NCBI GenBank assembly: GCA_956465555.1
Contig: OY101129.1
Location: forward strand, 496,001 to 560,000
DNA from: Nitzschia sp. pyKryTriq1
Lineage: Eukaryota > Bacillariophyta > Bacillariophyceae > Bacillariales > Bacillariaceae
Length of the DNA stretch: 64,000 nucleotides
Reading direction: 5' to 3'
The translations under genes and the position numbers were made by a program. Below the pieces are notes generated by a model that saw only the letters and a program-made list of their open reading frames with translations, was not told the DNA's origin and made no database searches. How positions within the stretch are numbered: position 1 is the stretch's first letter; the number at the start of each line of letters is the position of its first letter. Below, one piece after another: positions 11,201 through 20,300 of this stretch.

Positions 11201-14200
11201 CTCAAACGAAATCCGGTGCTGTTATCTGTAGCAATGGCAGATAACGAGAGTTCGGGCTCGAGAAGTTTGTCCAGTTCTGGAGAAGAATTCGTAGTCATGA
11301 CAAAAACGGGCAACATTTCATCGTCCGGTTCGGATTGGATGAAAGCTTCTACACAAAGCCTTTCACTCGCCAGTATTGACTTCTTAGAAGATGTCTTCGA
11401 GAAAGATAATATGAAAGCCATCGAAAGGAAAAACAGGGAGGAATCGAGGTCATCAAGATCCCTTTTGGATGACTCTATCAGCGATCCGTTCTTGGGAAGT
11501 TCATTTAGAATGCCACCAAAGCCGGATGATCTATCGAATAGTTTACAACCAGATCAGAGTCTCTCAGGCAGCTCGCAAGAACCACATACAGTTCCACCTT
11601 TGTCTAACGATGACGAAGAGTTCGAATACATTGAGTATATCATAGAGGACGAAGAGGGTGAGGACGAGTATGTGGAGATTTCTGGAGTTGACGAACGATC
11701 GCTGAATACAGGCAAGAATAACTCAACCCTTCCTCGATTAGCTGAAAACCGGACACTAAATCTCGGACCGTACGACCACGAAGCGTTATGCTACCCGCGA
11801 CGAAAAGACGTTATATTCATCCGCAAGGCGTCAGCGCATGTCGTCTGGAGAAATGAGACGTTACAGCCGGGGACTCTGAAAAACAGCTCCCGCCGTAGTT
11901 ATTGGGCGAAGATACTGCAGCAAATGGGCGAAGAAATCGACATTGGGGAAGTGTACACAATTCGACACGAAAAAAATCAATCCTTTTTGGCGTCGACCGT
12001 CGTGGAAGGAATGACCATCTTTATCGATGAAGACGAATCTTATGTATGGGTCTTGTGCGGAGAAGATGCGTGTTCGGCAGCCGAAAACTACGACATCGAA
12101 GCCGCCATCATCATTACATCTTCTCTTCTAGACGAGGACACGGGAGTCTGGCTTGATGCGTTCCGTTCGGCTCCACAGATAGAAGAACTTTCAGGACCAG
12201 GCAGTCCACATCGAGTTCTGGAGTGGATTCTTAGAACAGCTGAGAAAGCACCACAAGTATCAGAAAGTAAACGTTTTACGATCACGCGCACGATGTTGCG
12301 TAGTGCATTTGCACACGTTATAACGAACGCGTCTGATGCAGCTGCAGAACAGATTATTATGAAATCCACGCGCAAAATCTGGTTTGATGTTGCCAAGCAA
12401 AAGATGGAGGCGAAGATGAACAAAAGACGTTTCATTGGCATTAGATATTTCGTCGCTAGGCGAGCAGCTTTCGCTAGGCAGCGCTTGCACTTTTACGAAA
12501 ATCAGAAGAGGATCAAATTCTTGAAGAAACTGAAGAAGAAGCAACGACACGCAGCAAGGCGGGCGACAAGCAGCAAAACTGAAAGCTCAAGTAGTATGTT
12601 CGGGCAGTCGCTAACAGACGAGAATGTCATTGAGGTGAAAACAGGAGGCTATATGTCCAAATTTGGTACGGCAATGCAGCCATCTGGGCACCTTGACGCT
12701 TTACATCAACCAAGTCCTCATAGCGACGACGATGTGTCGATTGGCTCAAAAGCACTTTTCGAGCCGCCAAGGCAAACACCTCCGGAGAAACCAATGGTTG
12801 CGGCTGCTCTGAAGGCCAAGGAAGCGAGGGATCGATCTCACTTTGAAGCATCCCAAAACGCTTCAGCAATCTTGAATACACTGAATCAGCCAAACGATAT
12901 ACACGGAGAAGATGCGTCACTGGGGTCAGATGCCTTGTTCGAGGAACCCCGCGGTCCACCGCCTAAGAAGCCTCTAGTGGCCGCCGCGCTGAAAGCAAAA
13001 AAAGCAGCCGAGGGCCGATCTGGCCGTCATCTTCTTCAACTGCACCAACCCAAGATGGACAATGATGATTCGGGCTCTCTTGGATCAGATGACTTGTTCG
13101 ATGAGCCCCGTGGTCCACCTCCTAAAAAGCCTCTGTTGGCGGCTGCGCTCAAAGCCAAGAAGCAGGCCGAAGGTAGATCAGGTCGTCACCTTCTTCAATT
13201 GCATCAACCGATTTATAGTACTGGCGATACAGACGATTCCATTGCTTCGGACGATTTATTTGATCCGCCGCGTGGACCGCCGCCCGAAAAACCAATGCTC
13301 GCGGCAGCTCTAAAAGCCAAACAGAAAGCAGAAGAAGAAAAATTGGTTGCTGCACAAGAATCGACAATTAAACCGTCTGCTATGAGGAGAAGGGCGAGAC
13401 GCAGTCATCCAAAACACCTAAAGGGGATACATCAACCACATGCGATAGAGGAAGACGACAACGGATCTTTGGCTGCCAGCGACGTTTTTGATCCTCCAAA
13501 AGGGCCTCCGCCTCGTAAACCACTATTGGCAGCGGCACTGAAGGCCAAGGAACAACGGGACAAATCGACAGCATTGCACTCGCGGCCTAATAATAGGTAT
13601 GGGCCCGCCCCATCCCATCTCCATACAGTCCACCAGCCGACCGTTTACGAAGACGACGAGCTTTCGCTTGCAATGGGCGCTGTGTTCGATCTACCGAAGG
13701 CACCGCCGCCACCTAAGCCGCTTCTTGCTGCTGCTCTGAAAGCCAAGGAACAACGGGACAAATTGACAGCATTGCACTCGCGGCCTAATAATAGGTATGG
13801 GCCCGCCCCATCCCACCTCCATACAGTCCACCAGCCGACCGTTTACGAAGACGACGAGCTTTCGCTTGCAATGGGCGCTGTGTTCGATCCACCGAAGGCA
13901 CCGCCGCCACCTAAGCCGCTTCTTGCTGCTGCTCTGAAAGCCAAGGAACAACGGGACAAATTGACAGCATTGCACTCGCGGCCTAATAATAGGTATGGGC
14001 CCGCCCCATCCCACCTCCATACAGTCCACCAGCCGACCGTTTACGAAGACGACGAGCTTTCGCTTGCAATGGGCGCTGTGTTCGATCCACCGAAGGCACC
14101 GCCGCCACCTAAGCCGCTTCTTGCTGCTGCTCTGAAAGCTAAAGAGGACCGAGACAAGGGAATTTTCAGGAGTCCGCAAAGGACAAGAAGTATTCTCAAG

Positions 14201-14620
14201 CCAAGTCATTTCTTACAAAGCCCAGAACCAATCGATATTTCTGAAGGATCGATGACGATGGGCGACATCTACCTCACAACACCAAAGAGGACGCCCGGAT
14301 CGCCGAGAAAGGAAGGCTCAGCAGTCAGAAAGCCTGTTCCAATGACTGCAAACATGATTAGAATGAACTCCGTGGAGCGGTTGCACCTGGGCGATTCCAT
14401 TCCTGGTGAAATCGAAACAAAGTCGCCAGCGCCCGGGCAAAAGCATGGGCTCGATAAAACAAAAGTCAGGAGGAGGTCTAGTGCAAGCGCACCTTCGAAA
14501 GGGCCGTCCTCAAGTCCCCAAAAGAGGCCAGCGCGCAGGGGATCGAAACCGGGGGAGAGGAAACCACCAGAGAAAAAGAAGTCTGGCATCATGAGCCTAC
14601 TTGGGAGGAGGCAGACTTGA
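8279..14620 (+). CDS. giant ankyrin-module protein with repeat-rich C-terminal extension
   Basis: 2113 aa, apparently intronless. Residues 1-115 are a charged, disordered leader. A conserved opening segment (about 120-150, EFHEVIRNQNWDLLEILLKE) is followed by ankyrin-like repeats (about 185-290, with APLHLCC and LPIHLAVTH). Two larger modules follow (about 490-620 and 785-910), each pairing a PLHIAC-type ankyrin helix with a closing FPFQL-type signature (DPLTKLYPFQLAA and DPKLGFFPFQLMA). All this is shared with the genes at 17305 and 24636. Unique to this copy are an acidic stretch (about 1115-1140), a well-ordered-looking block (about 1160-1270), a Lys/Arg-rich helical region (about 1360-1435), and a tail (about 1460-1960) with eight copies of a KP[LM][LV]AAALKAK motif. 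Ankyrin folds usually bind proteins; no enzyme motif was seen. Cellular role unknown. Confidence 0.8.
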   Translation: MVGFLGRRTSQQEPGDGPSKDSHDGSFQGSVEMAPATPSDVGKHSSSKQEPNNKKKAKGWISGLLHRNGGNDHEEESHGGSSHDNDSSHSGSRAAANDDDDDASRHSGTSVAQSAKVVETFPDSENEFHEVIRNQNWDLLEILLKEYDFKKYIKPKEVTKPGRKLRVAKYLPEIGWKKEVEVPPSPLYGLDALGRAPLHLCCATPCPDKPLLRLLFCARDLASVPDATGSLPIHLAVTHEKSVEVVDKLIRGYYQGSMETDATGRTPLMWATEIIRRHDDQLDGAAKLPSNRTYWAHPATREAVVWHAKQGELWQLVKFMLENRIVRRQKLVPREYRQVVKAMSLAAPSDVVSLFLALGEAAMKKEINAGPALSICITRQYPLDLLEKVIDSSPKDFAKDHKDNTGRGVVAAHYRIGCIAHPDSLDENSKRQSFRMTMQSLANAVGNLEEKVTPSKEYTEWWEKLKYLINLWGSYTPEDDASHDDFDPDDLLLHNALSNPDIPPSLIRLLTSLRPQATDLEHPKTTALPIHLACRVWRFKQYPPRRGEKESHMDKVVVQLLEGDFTRTRKRYRNRLPIHHAVAAGKSWQFVKPLVVHDRKSLQVRDPLTKLYPFQLAASTVMGREAEALTRYKFTSAEWNTMKEREKARQISAVENYYHRERLSLIYQLLKHLPHAVSHDSIMQEEAARSAARPKRMIVMEGLHATEEVALAAQMQMIRGMFGLSSVSGHFIAWAYENTRRGWKTHRSNFGVLKEAIMDGFIPMSMDKFWRKLKFWIWQECPWESPAIPRRDDFLLHGAMCNPNISPWIIDLLLECFPRSASIPLPASDGCYPLHIACVTDRYVPLPFEFANKRTVIEMTAKAYPDGALLKWKNRLPLHLAIVHSKDWDEIRYLAEEEPLALSVPDPKLGFFPFQLMALNRPYTTKQRSRFEMIARTEVGKEEWRSLSAHDKVVHMSRVLEQHEIGALGGVFELLKRNPVLLSVAMADNESSGSRSLSSSGEEFVVMTKTGNISSSGSDWMKASTQSLSLASIDFLEDVFEKDNMKAIERKNREESRSSRSLLDDSISDPFLGSSFRMPPKPDDLSNSLQPDQSLSGSSQEPHTVPPLSNDDEEFEYIEYIIEDEEGEDEYVEISGVDERSLNTGKNNSTLPRLAENRTLNLGPYDHEALCYPRRKDVIFIRKASAHVVWRNETLQPGTLKNSSRRSYWAKILQQMGEEIDIGEVYTIRHEKNQSFLASTVVEGMTIFIDEDESYVWVLCGEDACSAAENYDIEAAIIITSSLLDEDTGVWLDAFRSAPQIEELSGPGSPHRVLEWILRTAEKAPQVSESKRFTITRTMLRSAFAHVITNASDAAAEQIIMKSTRKIWFDVAKQKMEAKMNKRRFIGIRYFVARRAAFARQRLHFYENQKRIKFLKKLKKKQRHAARRATSSKTESSSSMFGQSLTDENVIEVKTGGYMSKFGTAMQPSGHLDALHQPSPHSDDDVSIGSKALFEPPRQTPPEKPMVAAALKAKEARDRSHFEASQNASAILNTLNQPNDIHGEDASLGSDALFEEPRGPPPKKPLVAAALKAKKAAEGRSGRHLLQLHQPKMDNDDSGSLGSDDLFDEPRGPPPKKPLLAAALKAKKQAEGRSGRHLLQLHQPIYSTGDTDDSIASDDLFDPPRGPPPEKPMLAAALKAKQKAEEEKLVAAQESTIKPSAMRRRARRSHPKHLKGIHQPHAIEEDDNGSLAASDVFDPPKGPPPRKPLLAAALKAKEQRDKSTALHSRPNNRYGPAPSHLHTVHQPTVYEDDELSLAMGAVFDLPKAPPPPKPLLAAALKAKEQRDKLTALHSRPNNRYGPAPSHLHTVHQPTVYEDDELSLAMGAVFDPPKAPPPPKPLLAAALKAKEQRDKLTALHSRPNNRYGPAPSHLHTVHQPTVYEDDELSLAMGAVFDPPKAPPPPKPLLAAALKAKEDRDKGIFRSPQRTRSILKPSHFLQSPEPIDISEGSMTMGDIYLTTPKRTPGSPRKEGSAVRKPVPMTANMIRMNSVERLHLGDSIPGEIETKSPAPGQKHGLDKTKVRRRSSASAPSKGPSSSPQKRPARRGSKPGERKPPEKKKSGIMSLLGRRQT
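13544..14137 (+). repeat. 198-bp coding tandem repeat, three near-identical copies
   Basis: Three head-to-tail units of exactly 198 bp (66 codons) start at 13544, 13742 and 13940, differing at only a few bases between copies. The unit keeps the reading frame. Older, diverged versions of the same unit continue upstream to about 12,690, giving eight copies of the core motif in total. Confidence 0.95.
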
Positions 14621-14702
14621 TGGGCTTTACTTAGGGAATATACGTTGTTCGAATAGGGGAAAGGAATAATATTCATAGTTGTCGCAAATCTCTTCAATGA
14701 AT

Positions 14703-16169
14703 TTACACATTATTTACAAGCCACGGATGCTTGAGCACATCGTCCAGTGACAATCGTAGCATAGGATCTTCGTCCAGTAAACCCAGAATTAGATCCATAG
14801 CATTCATGGACAGTACGTCTTGGGCAAAATCGAAATCAAAAGCGTCCTCCCCTCCCTGAAAACCAAAGCCAAAGTCGAAACCTGAGGAGTCCTCTTCCCC
14901 ATTTAAATCCTTTCCAGTCAACATGACATAGATAACGGCGCCCAAACTATATACATCCACGTTTTCGTCGTACTGACTGTCGTAGAGTTCAACCCCAGAT
15001 GGTATGTCCAAGCTCGCCGAAGCACCCAACTCTTTCACCAACCGAAGGTACCGCGTCCCCGCTGCCGATTCACGGGCGTTGTCATCGATTTCTGGCGCCA
15101 TATAACCCCTTGTACCAATTATTGTCTTTCGGTCACGACGGTCGCGGACTCTTGTCGCGACCCCCAAATCGGCAATCTTGACTTTCTTGTCTTTTGACAA
15201 CAGTATATTGGCCATTTTAATGTCTCGGTGGATGACGCCTTTTGAGTGTAGATACTTCAATGAGTCGACAATCTCAACAACATATTTTGCCGCCTCAACC
15301 TCCGATATCCGTCCGCTCTCGTTCTCTTGCAACACATCCAGTAGCGATTTGCTACACAGTTCGAGAACCAAGCAAAGGCTTCGTACCCGTAGGGTCTCTG
15401 ATGATGATGATGATGGTGATACACGAAAGTAGTGCCCATGCAACTTGACAATCCCCGAAAAGTCGAGTGACTGGTGTATTTCCAGTTCTCGATCGGCGTA
15501 TTTAATGTTGCATCCATAATCGATCACTTTCACGGCATATAAACAGCCATCTCGTTTGTCCCGTCCCCGGAACACCCGACTTTGAGCTCCACCGCCAATT
15601 TCTTCCAGCAACTCCATATTGCATTCGTCGAAAGAAACACGAGAAGAAGAAGAAGAAGATAATGATGATGATAAAGAAGATGAAAACGATGATTCTTCTG
15701 CGACTCCTCTATTTATAATATTGTCACTTCTAACACCATCATTGGAACCTGAAACCGACTTTTTGGTGGTGGCGTCCTCTTCTTGGCGGCAATTATTATC
15801 ATCGTTTCTTTGGGATGCTCGTCCTCCATTGGAAATATCTCTGAGAGCGATAGGGCGATTTTCGGTCTCTTTGGTTTCCTCCTCCTCCTTCTTCTTCTTC
15901 TTGTCTGCAGCAGCATTCCCGCCGGCAGAGATGATTTGGACTTTTTCAGTGAAGTCATCCAGTACCGCGATGCTAATGCAACTATTAGTCGTACTATCGA
16001 TAGTACTCGTACTAGTGGTACATGTAGTATCCATATCATCCTCGGTTATCATCTTATTCTCCGGCCATCGTACTGACATTGCTCGATCAAGATCAAGATC
16101 AAGATCATGATGATGATGATGATGATGATTCTGAAGGTGATTCGTCCTGGATCGCGTAATTGGAGGCAT
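14703..16169 (-). CDS. Ser/Thr protein kinase with long disordered N-terminus
   Basis: 488 aa. Residues 1-185 are low complexity (a His run, a DLDLDLD repeat, Ser runs and a Lys/Glu-rich patch). The kinase domain spans about 188-486: glycine loop IGGGAQSRVF (191-200), ATP-anchoring lysine in YAVKV (K214), catalytic loop HRDIKMAN (H314, D316), magnesium loop DLG in place of the usual DFG (D334-G336), GTRGYMAPE (APE at 358-360) and a C-lobe DVYSLG segment. All catalytic residues are present, so it should be active. DLG is a common conservative variant. The Aurora/PLK/CAMK-like architecture is not enough to place a subfamily. The stop codon lies 82 bp from the stop of the convergent ankyrin-module gene, so the 3' UTRs may overlap. 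Confidence 0.9.
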   Translation of the reverse strand: MPPITRSRTNHLQNHHHHHHHDLDLDLDRAMSVRWPENKMITEDDMDTTCTTSTSTIDSTTNSCISIAVLDDFTEKVQIISAGGNAAADKKKKKEEEETKETENRPIALRDISNGGRASQRNDDNNCRQEEDATTKKSVSGSNDGVRSDNIINRGVAEESSFSSSLSSSLSSSSSSRVSFDECNMELLEEIGGGAQSRVFRGRDKRDGCLYAVKVIDYGCNIKYADRELEIHQSLDFSGIVKLHGHYFRVSPSSSSSETLRVRSLCLVLELCSKSLLDVLQENESGRISEVEAAKYVVEIVDSLKYLHSKGVIHRDIKMANILLSKDKKVKIADLGVATRVRDRRDRKTIIGTRGYMAPEIDDNARESAAGTRYLRLVKELGASASLDIPSGVELYDSQYDENVDVYSLGAVIYVMLTGKDLNGEEDSSGFDFGFGFQGGEDAFDFDFAQDVLSMNAMDLILGLLDEDPMLRLSLDDVLKHPWLVNNV

Positions 16170-16799
16170 CCTATGTATGTATGTATGTATGAGTACGACT
16201 ACTGTACTGAACTCGTCTCCAAGCTTCGTTCGATACTACTGTACCTTTCGTAGACTAGTAGTAGCCTAGTAGATAATAAAGTCTGGACAACAGGGCCAAT
16301 CGAAATGTGAAGCAATCCGTACCGGTAGAGCAGCAAAGCAGGTGGATACAAAGATTTGCTGCCGGGGTGCATAGAGAAGTAGAGTTACGATACGTACTGT
16401 AGCCAGTCATCGACAAAGGTGCGAGAGAGAAAAGATGAGCGTCATTTCGAGACTGCCCGGGCCGTGCCGTTGGCAATGAAAGTACCGGATAAAAGGCCCG
16501 GCCCGCGCGCATCGCTCTTGTGTCTGTCGTCTGTCTTTCTGTCCTGTTCTGAATATGACGATTAATTCGACCGACTGATTGACTCCGACGACTCCGACGA
16601 CTCCGACGACTTCAATCACTCACTCACTCTATGTATCTTCGCTTCGCTCGCTTCGCTTCGCTAGACTAGCTATCTTCTGCATGCATATAAATCCCAAAAA
16701 TCATTTTTATTGCCCCACCAGGATAGATGCCTCTAATTAGGTTTCCCAAGATCGAATTGGTCTTTCCAGGCGGGAGGCTTAATTATTAAAATACAATAG

Positions 16800-16935
16800 A
16801 CGACGTAAACGTTGATGATACCAGGTACTGTACCTGGTACTGGAGGCACCATCAACAACAAGGGTACAAGCAAGTACCTTGTATTCTACAAGTACCTGGT
16901 ACTGGTTCGTGAGACTACCCTTTAACGAGTAGTAC
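16800..16935. repeat. GTAC-palindrome-rich tract
   Basis: Contains repeated CCAGGTACTGTACCTGG-like inverted words and AAGTACCTGGTACTGG. Same type as the other intergenic GTAC tracts. Confidence 0.75.
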
Positions 16936-17272
16936 GAGTATGACCGAGCGGAAGACGAGAGGGCGGCTTGTTCGCACCGCCGCATTTATAATATTCCGCC
17001 CATGGCGTAAAATATGCCGGTAAAAACTACCAATCGTCTTCTATCGATCGCGTCGATTATCATCGATCATCGATCGTGCGCACGCATAATATATATGCAT
17101 AATAAAATTTTCTCATCATCTCTGCACTACTCGTATTCCCCATGCATTTGGATCGTTGATGCAAGACCTGCTTCCGAACCAACGTCAATCTCAGTACGAG
17201 CACGATCTTGGTGATCTTATCAGACCCCTTCGCGCCAGTACTGGTAATCTAGACAACAGACCAAGCAGGCAG

Positions 17273-17300
17273 CTCGATCGATCAATCGATCGATCGATCG
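17273..17300. repeat. GATC/ATCG microsatellite next to start codon
   Basis: A run of ATCG units (with one ATCA interruption) ends four bases before the ATG at 17305, so it lies in the immediate 5' untranslated region. Confidence 0.85.
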
Positions 17301-17304
17301 AAGA

Positions 17305-20300
17305 ATGGCAACCACCGAATCCTCTCGCACCGCATCCTCTCGGATGCCGCCGCTTTCCCCGAAAAACCAGGGGAGCAGTCGAAATTCTAGCAGCAGATGG
17401 ATTAAGACTTCTTCTCCGACGCCAACCGAACACCCCCTTCTCCATGATTCACCGGGTACTGCAATAACCGAAACACCGGCACGCAGCACTTCGAATAGTA
17501 GTCGACGACCCATTGGTGGTGCTCGGGCCTCCAGCGTCGGTGCATTGAGCCCGCAAGCGTCTCCGCGGGCATCACCGCCTGCCGGGGTATTAAAATCATC
17601 GTCGCGATCCCAGTCGGCACGAAGCTCATCATCCTTGTCAGGACAACATCATCGTCGCGTGGCCGTGTCGCCGCCTCCCTTCTCCAAGCCGACGATGAGA
17701 GCCGCCGATGACAGTGGCACCACTGAAGCCACAATGGAAGAATCGAATAGTGACTTACACCAGGATGCGATCGCGGTGAACATGTCTCCTGTGACTTCGA
17801 AAAGAAATAGTCATAAAGAAGAGGAATGGTGCACGCAACGCGTGTATGAAGTCACGGAATTTCATTCGTGCATTACAGCTCAGGATTGGCAGCAACTCGA
17901 AAAGGCTCTCAAAAAGTATAATGATAGATATTACAAGCGTATGCGAGAGCAAGCGAATCGCAGAAAAGAAAAACTCAAAGCACATCAGCAGCAGGGGCAA
18001 GAAGATGCGCAGCAGCAGTCACAGGAAGAGAGGGACAACGAGTCTTCGGGGTCGGCTCCAAAGTCTCCAGGGTCAGGGTCCGAGGGCTCACCTCGCTCAC
18101 CATCATCTCGAAGGGGTTTGAGCATGCTAAAGCTTCTACCACAGTCAATGAGTGTACTGTCTGTTCGGGCTGAAAATAATTCTGAGAAGGAAATTGTCTC
18201 TCCATTGCTTAAGTTGGACCAAGCCGGTCGGACTCCACTTCACCTGGCATTGCTTTTCGAGTGTCCGGAAACGATTCTACTAGACCTTATGAGGAAGGAG
18301 CGCCTGGCGGCGTGTCAACCTGACGATGCAGGTCAGCTACCCTTGCATATGGCGATGATACATCGACAACACGGTCACATCTTGGACAAGCTCATCAAGG
18401 CACACCCGAACGCTCTGAAAACTAAAGATATCCAAAAACGGACGCCCATCGGATATGCCGTCGAATTGGCACGAAAAGCCCAAGAGGAGGTCGCCGACAA
18501 GGCCAATATTGAAGATCCTGACAAGCCATTTCATTGGGGAACGCCACTAAGCATTAATGAAAGGGCTTGGCAGTACGATCAAATGAAAATCTGGAGCGTT
18601 GTCGATTATCTGTTGAGGGATTTAATGCGTCGGAAAAAGAGTGTCATTCCAAGTGAGCATGGGTTGCTTGTGGAAGCCCTTGAGGCGGGCGCACCGGTCA
18701 AAGTTATCAATAGGTTCATCTCCACGACAGACAAGTATTTGAAGACTGATGACGATTTCGCGGGAAGCGCCTTGGAGCTTTGTGTGGAGCGCCAGTACTG
18801 CCTAGATACCCTGCAATACCTTGTGGAAAATTGTCAAGACGGTACTACGATTATTACAGATTATACACAAAAGGCTTTGGTGACTCATTATCGCCGAGGC
18901 TGCCATCCGTTAGCACCGGGAATACCTGCCTTTGGGAAAGAAATCATCGACTGGTGCAAAGTGAATCGCAGCAGTGAAGATGAAAAGAAAGAGGAGGACG
19001 TTAAAAAGGAAGAATTCTTGTCCGGTGCCAGTGAACAATGCCGTGAATGGTGGGCCATTCTACGATTCCTCCTCTTTTATTCAGCATACGGAAAGAACTT
19101 TTCGAAAAAAGCCAACCCCGTTATGGATATGCACCTTGTCCATGCGGCTTTGGCCGTCCCTGCAACTCAACCCTCACTAATTCAGCTCTTGCTGGTCATT
19201 TTTCCGGAGGCAAGGGCGGAGTTGTGTCCGACGTTCAAAGCGCTGCCTATCCATTTGGCCTGCACTCGATGGCGATACGATGTTCTGAGAAATGATAAGG
19301 ATTCATCGATGGAAAAGGTTCTGAAAATGTTCCTCAAGGCCGACAAGGAGCAACTAGTATGTCGCTACCGTGGCCGTCTACCCTTACACATGGCACTTAC
19401 TGTGGGCCAGTCTTGGAGTTTTGTCAAACCGTTTGTGTCGTTGGACAAGAAATCTGTTGGAATGAGAGACCCGCACACAAAATTGTTTCCCTTCCAGCTG
19501 GCGGCGATCAAAATCAGCTCGAAAAACCTGGCAATGCTGTTGCGAAACCAGTACACTCCAAGTGAATGGCGAAATACTCCACCGTCAGAAAAGAAATTGG
19601 AATTCGCCAGGGCAAGGGATAATCAAGATCGGCGACAAATCGGAACTATCTTTGAATTACTGCGACGCCATCCCGATGCTATTGCTGGCAAGTATCTGGT
19701 CAGGGAGTCTGTCAAAGTCACGGCGGTTATCAAGGGTGCGGGACTGATTTCTTCGCACTATCTCGCTTGGGCATACCATCGTGGAACCGGTGGATGGAGG
19801 CTCAATCCTACCAATGTCAAGACCTTGCGAGACTCAATTCTCAATGGATACATTGCCAAGCACCTTCACGTATGGTGGGATCGATTGCGGGAGTACATAT
19901 GGGAAACAACACCTTCCGATGCAATGCCAGAGTCAGATGATTTTTTGCTCCATGCAGCCCTGTACAATTCCGACACCCCGCCGACCGTCATCGAGCTGCT
20001 GCTGGCTCTGTACCCTATGGCGGCAACTCAGCCTATCCCTGGGACACAAATTTATCCACTTCACATTGCGGCAGGTACATCCGTATACCACCCACAGACC
20101 TTCGAAGTACCCTATTCCATGAATAGTATGCAACTCACACTCAACGCCTACAAGGGAGCCGCACGCTTGACATTCAATGGCCAGCTTGCTATCCATATTT
20201 GTCTTTCCCGCGGAAAGACTTGGAAGGAGATCCTTCCACTCGTGAAACAAGATAAAAAGATGCTGCTGGTAGAAGATCCGATTTCGAAATTGGCACCCTT

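Larger units (their letters stand above)
16170..17304. promoter_or_regulatory. divergent intergenic region, kinase / ankyrin-module gene 2
   Basis: About 1.1 kb with no supported gene. It contains a TATG microsatellite just upstream of the kinase start (about 16171-16190), three GACTCCGAC-like direct repeats near 16583-16612, a GTAC-palindrome tract (about 16800-16935), and a GATC run immediately before the downstream start codon (17273-17300). Confidence 0.45.

Noticed and set aside
13691-14209. Minus-strand 172-codon open frame
   Set aside because: Shadow of the 198-bp coding repeat; its internal repetition only mirrors the plus-strand gene.
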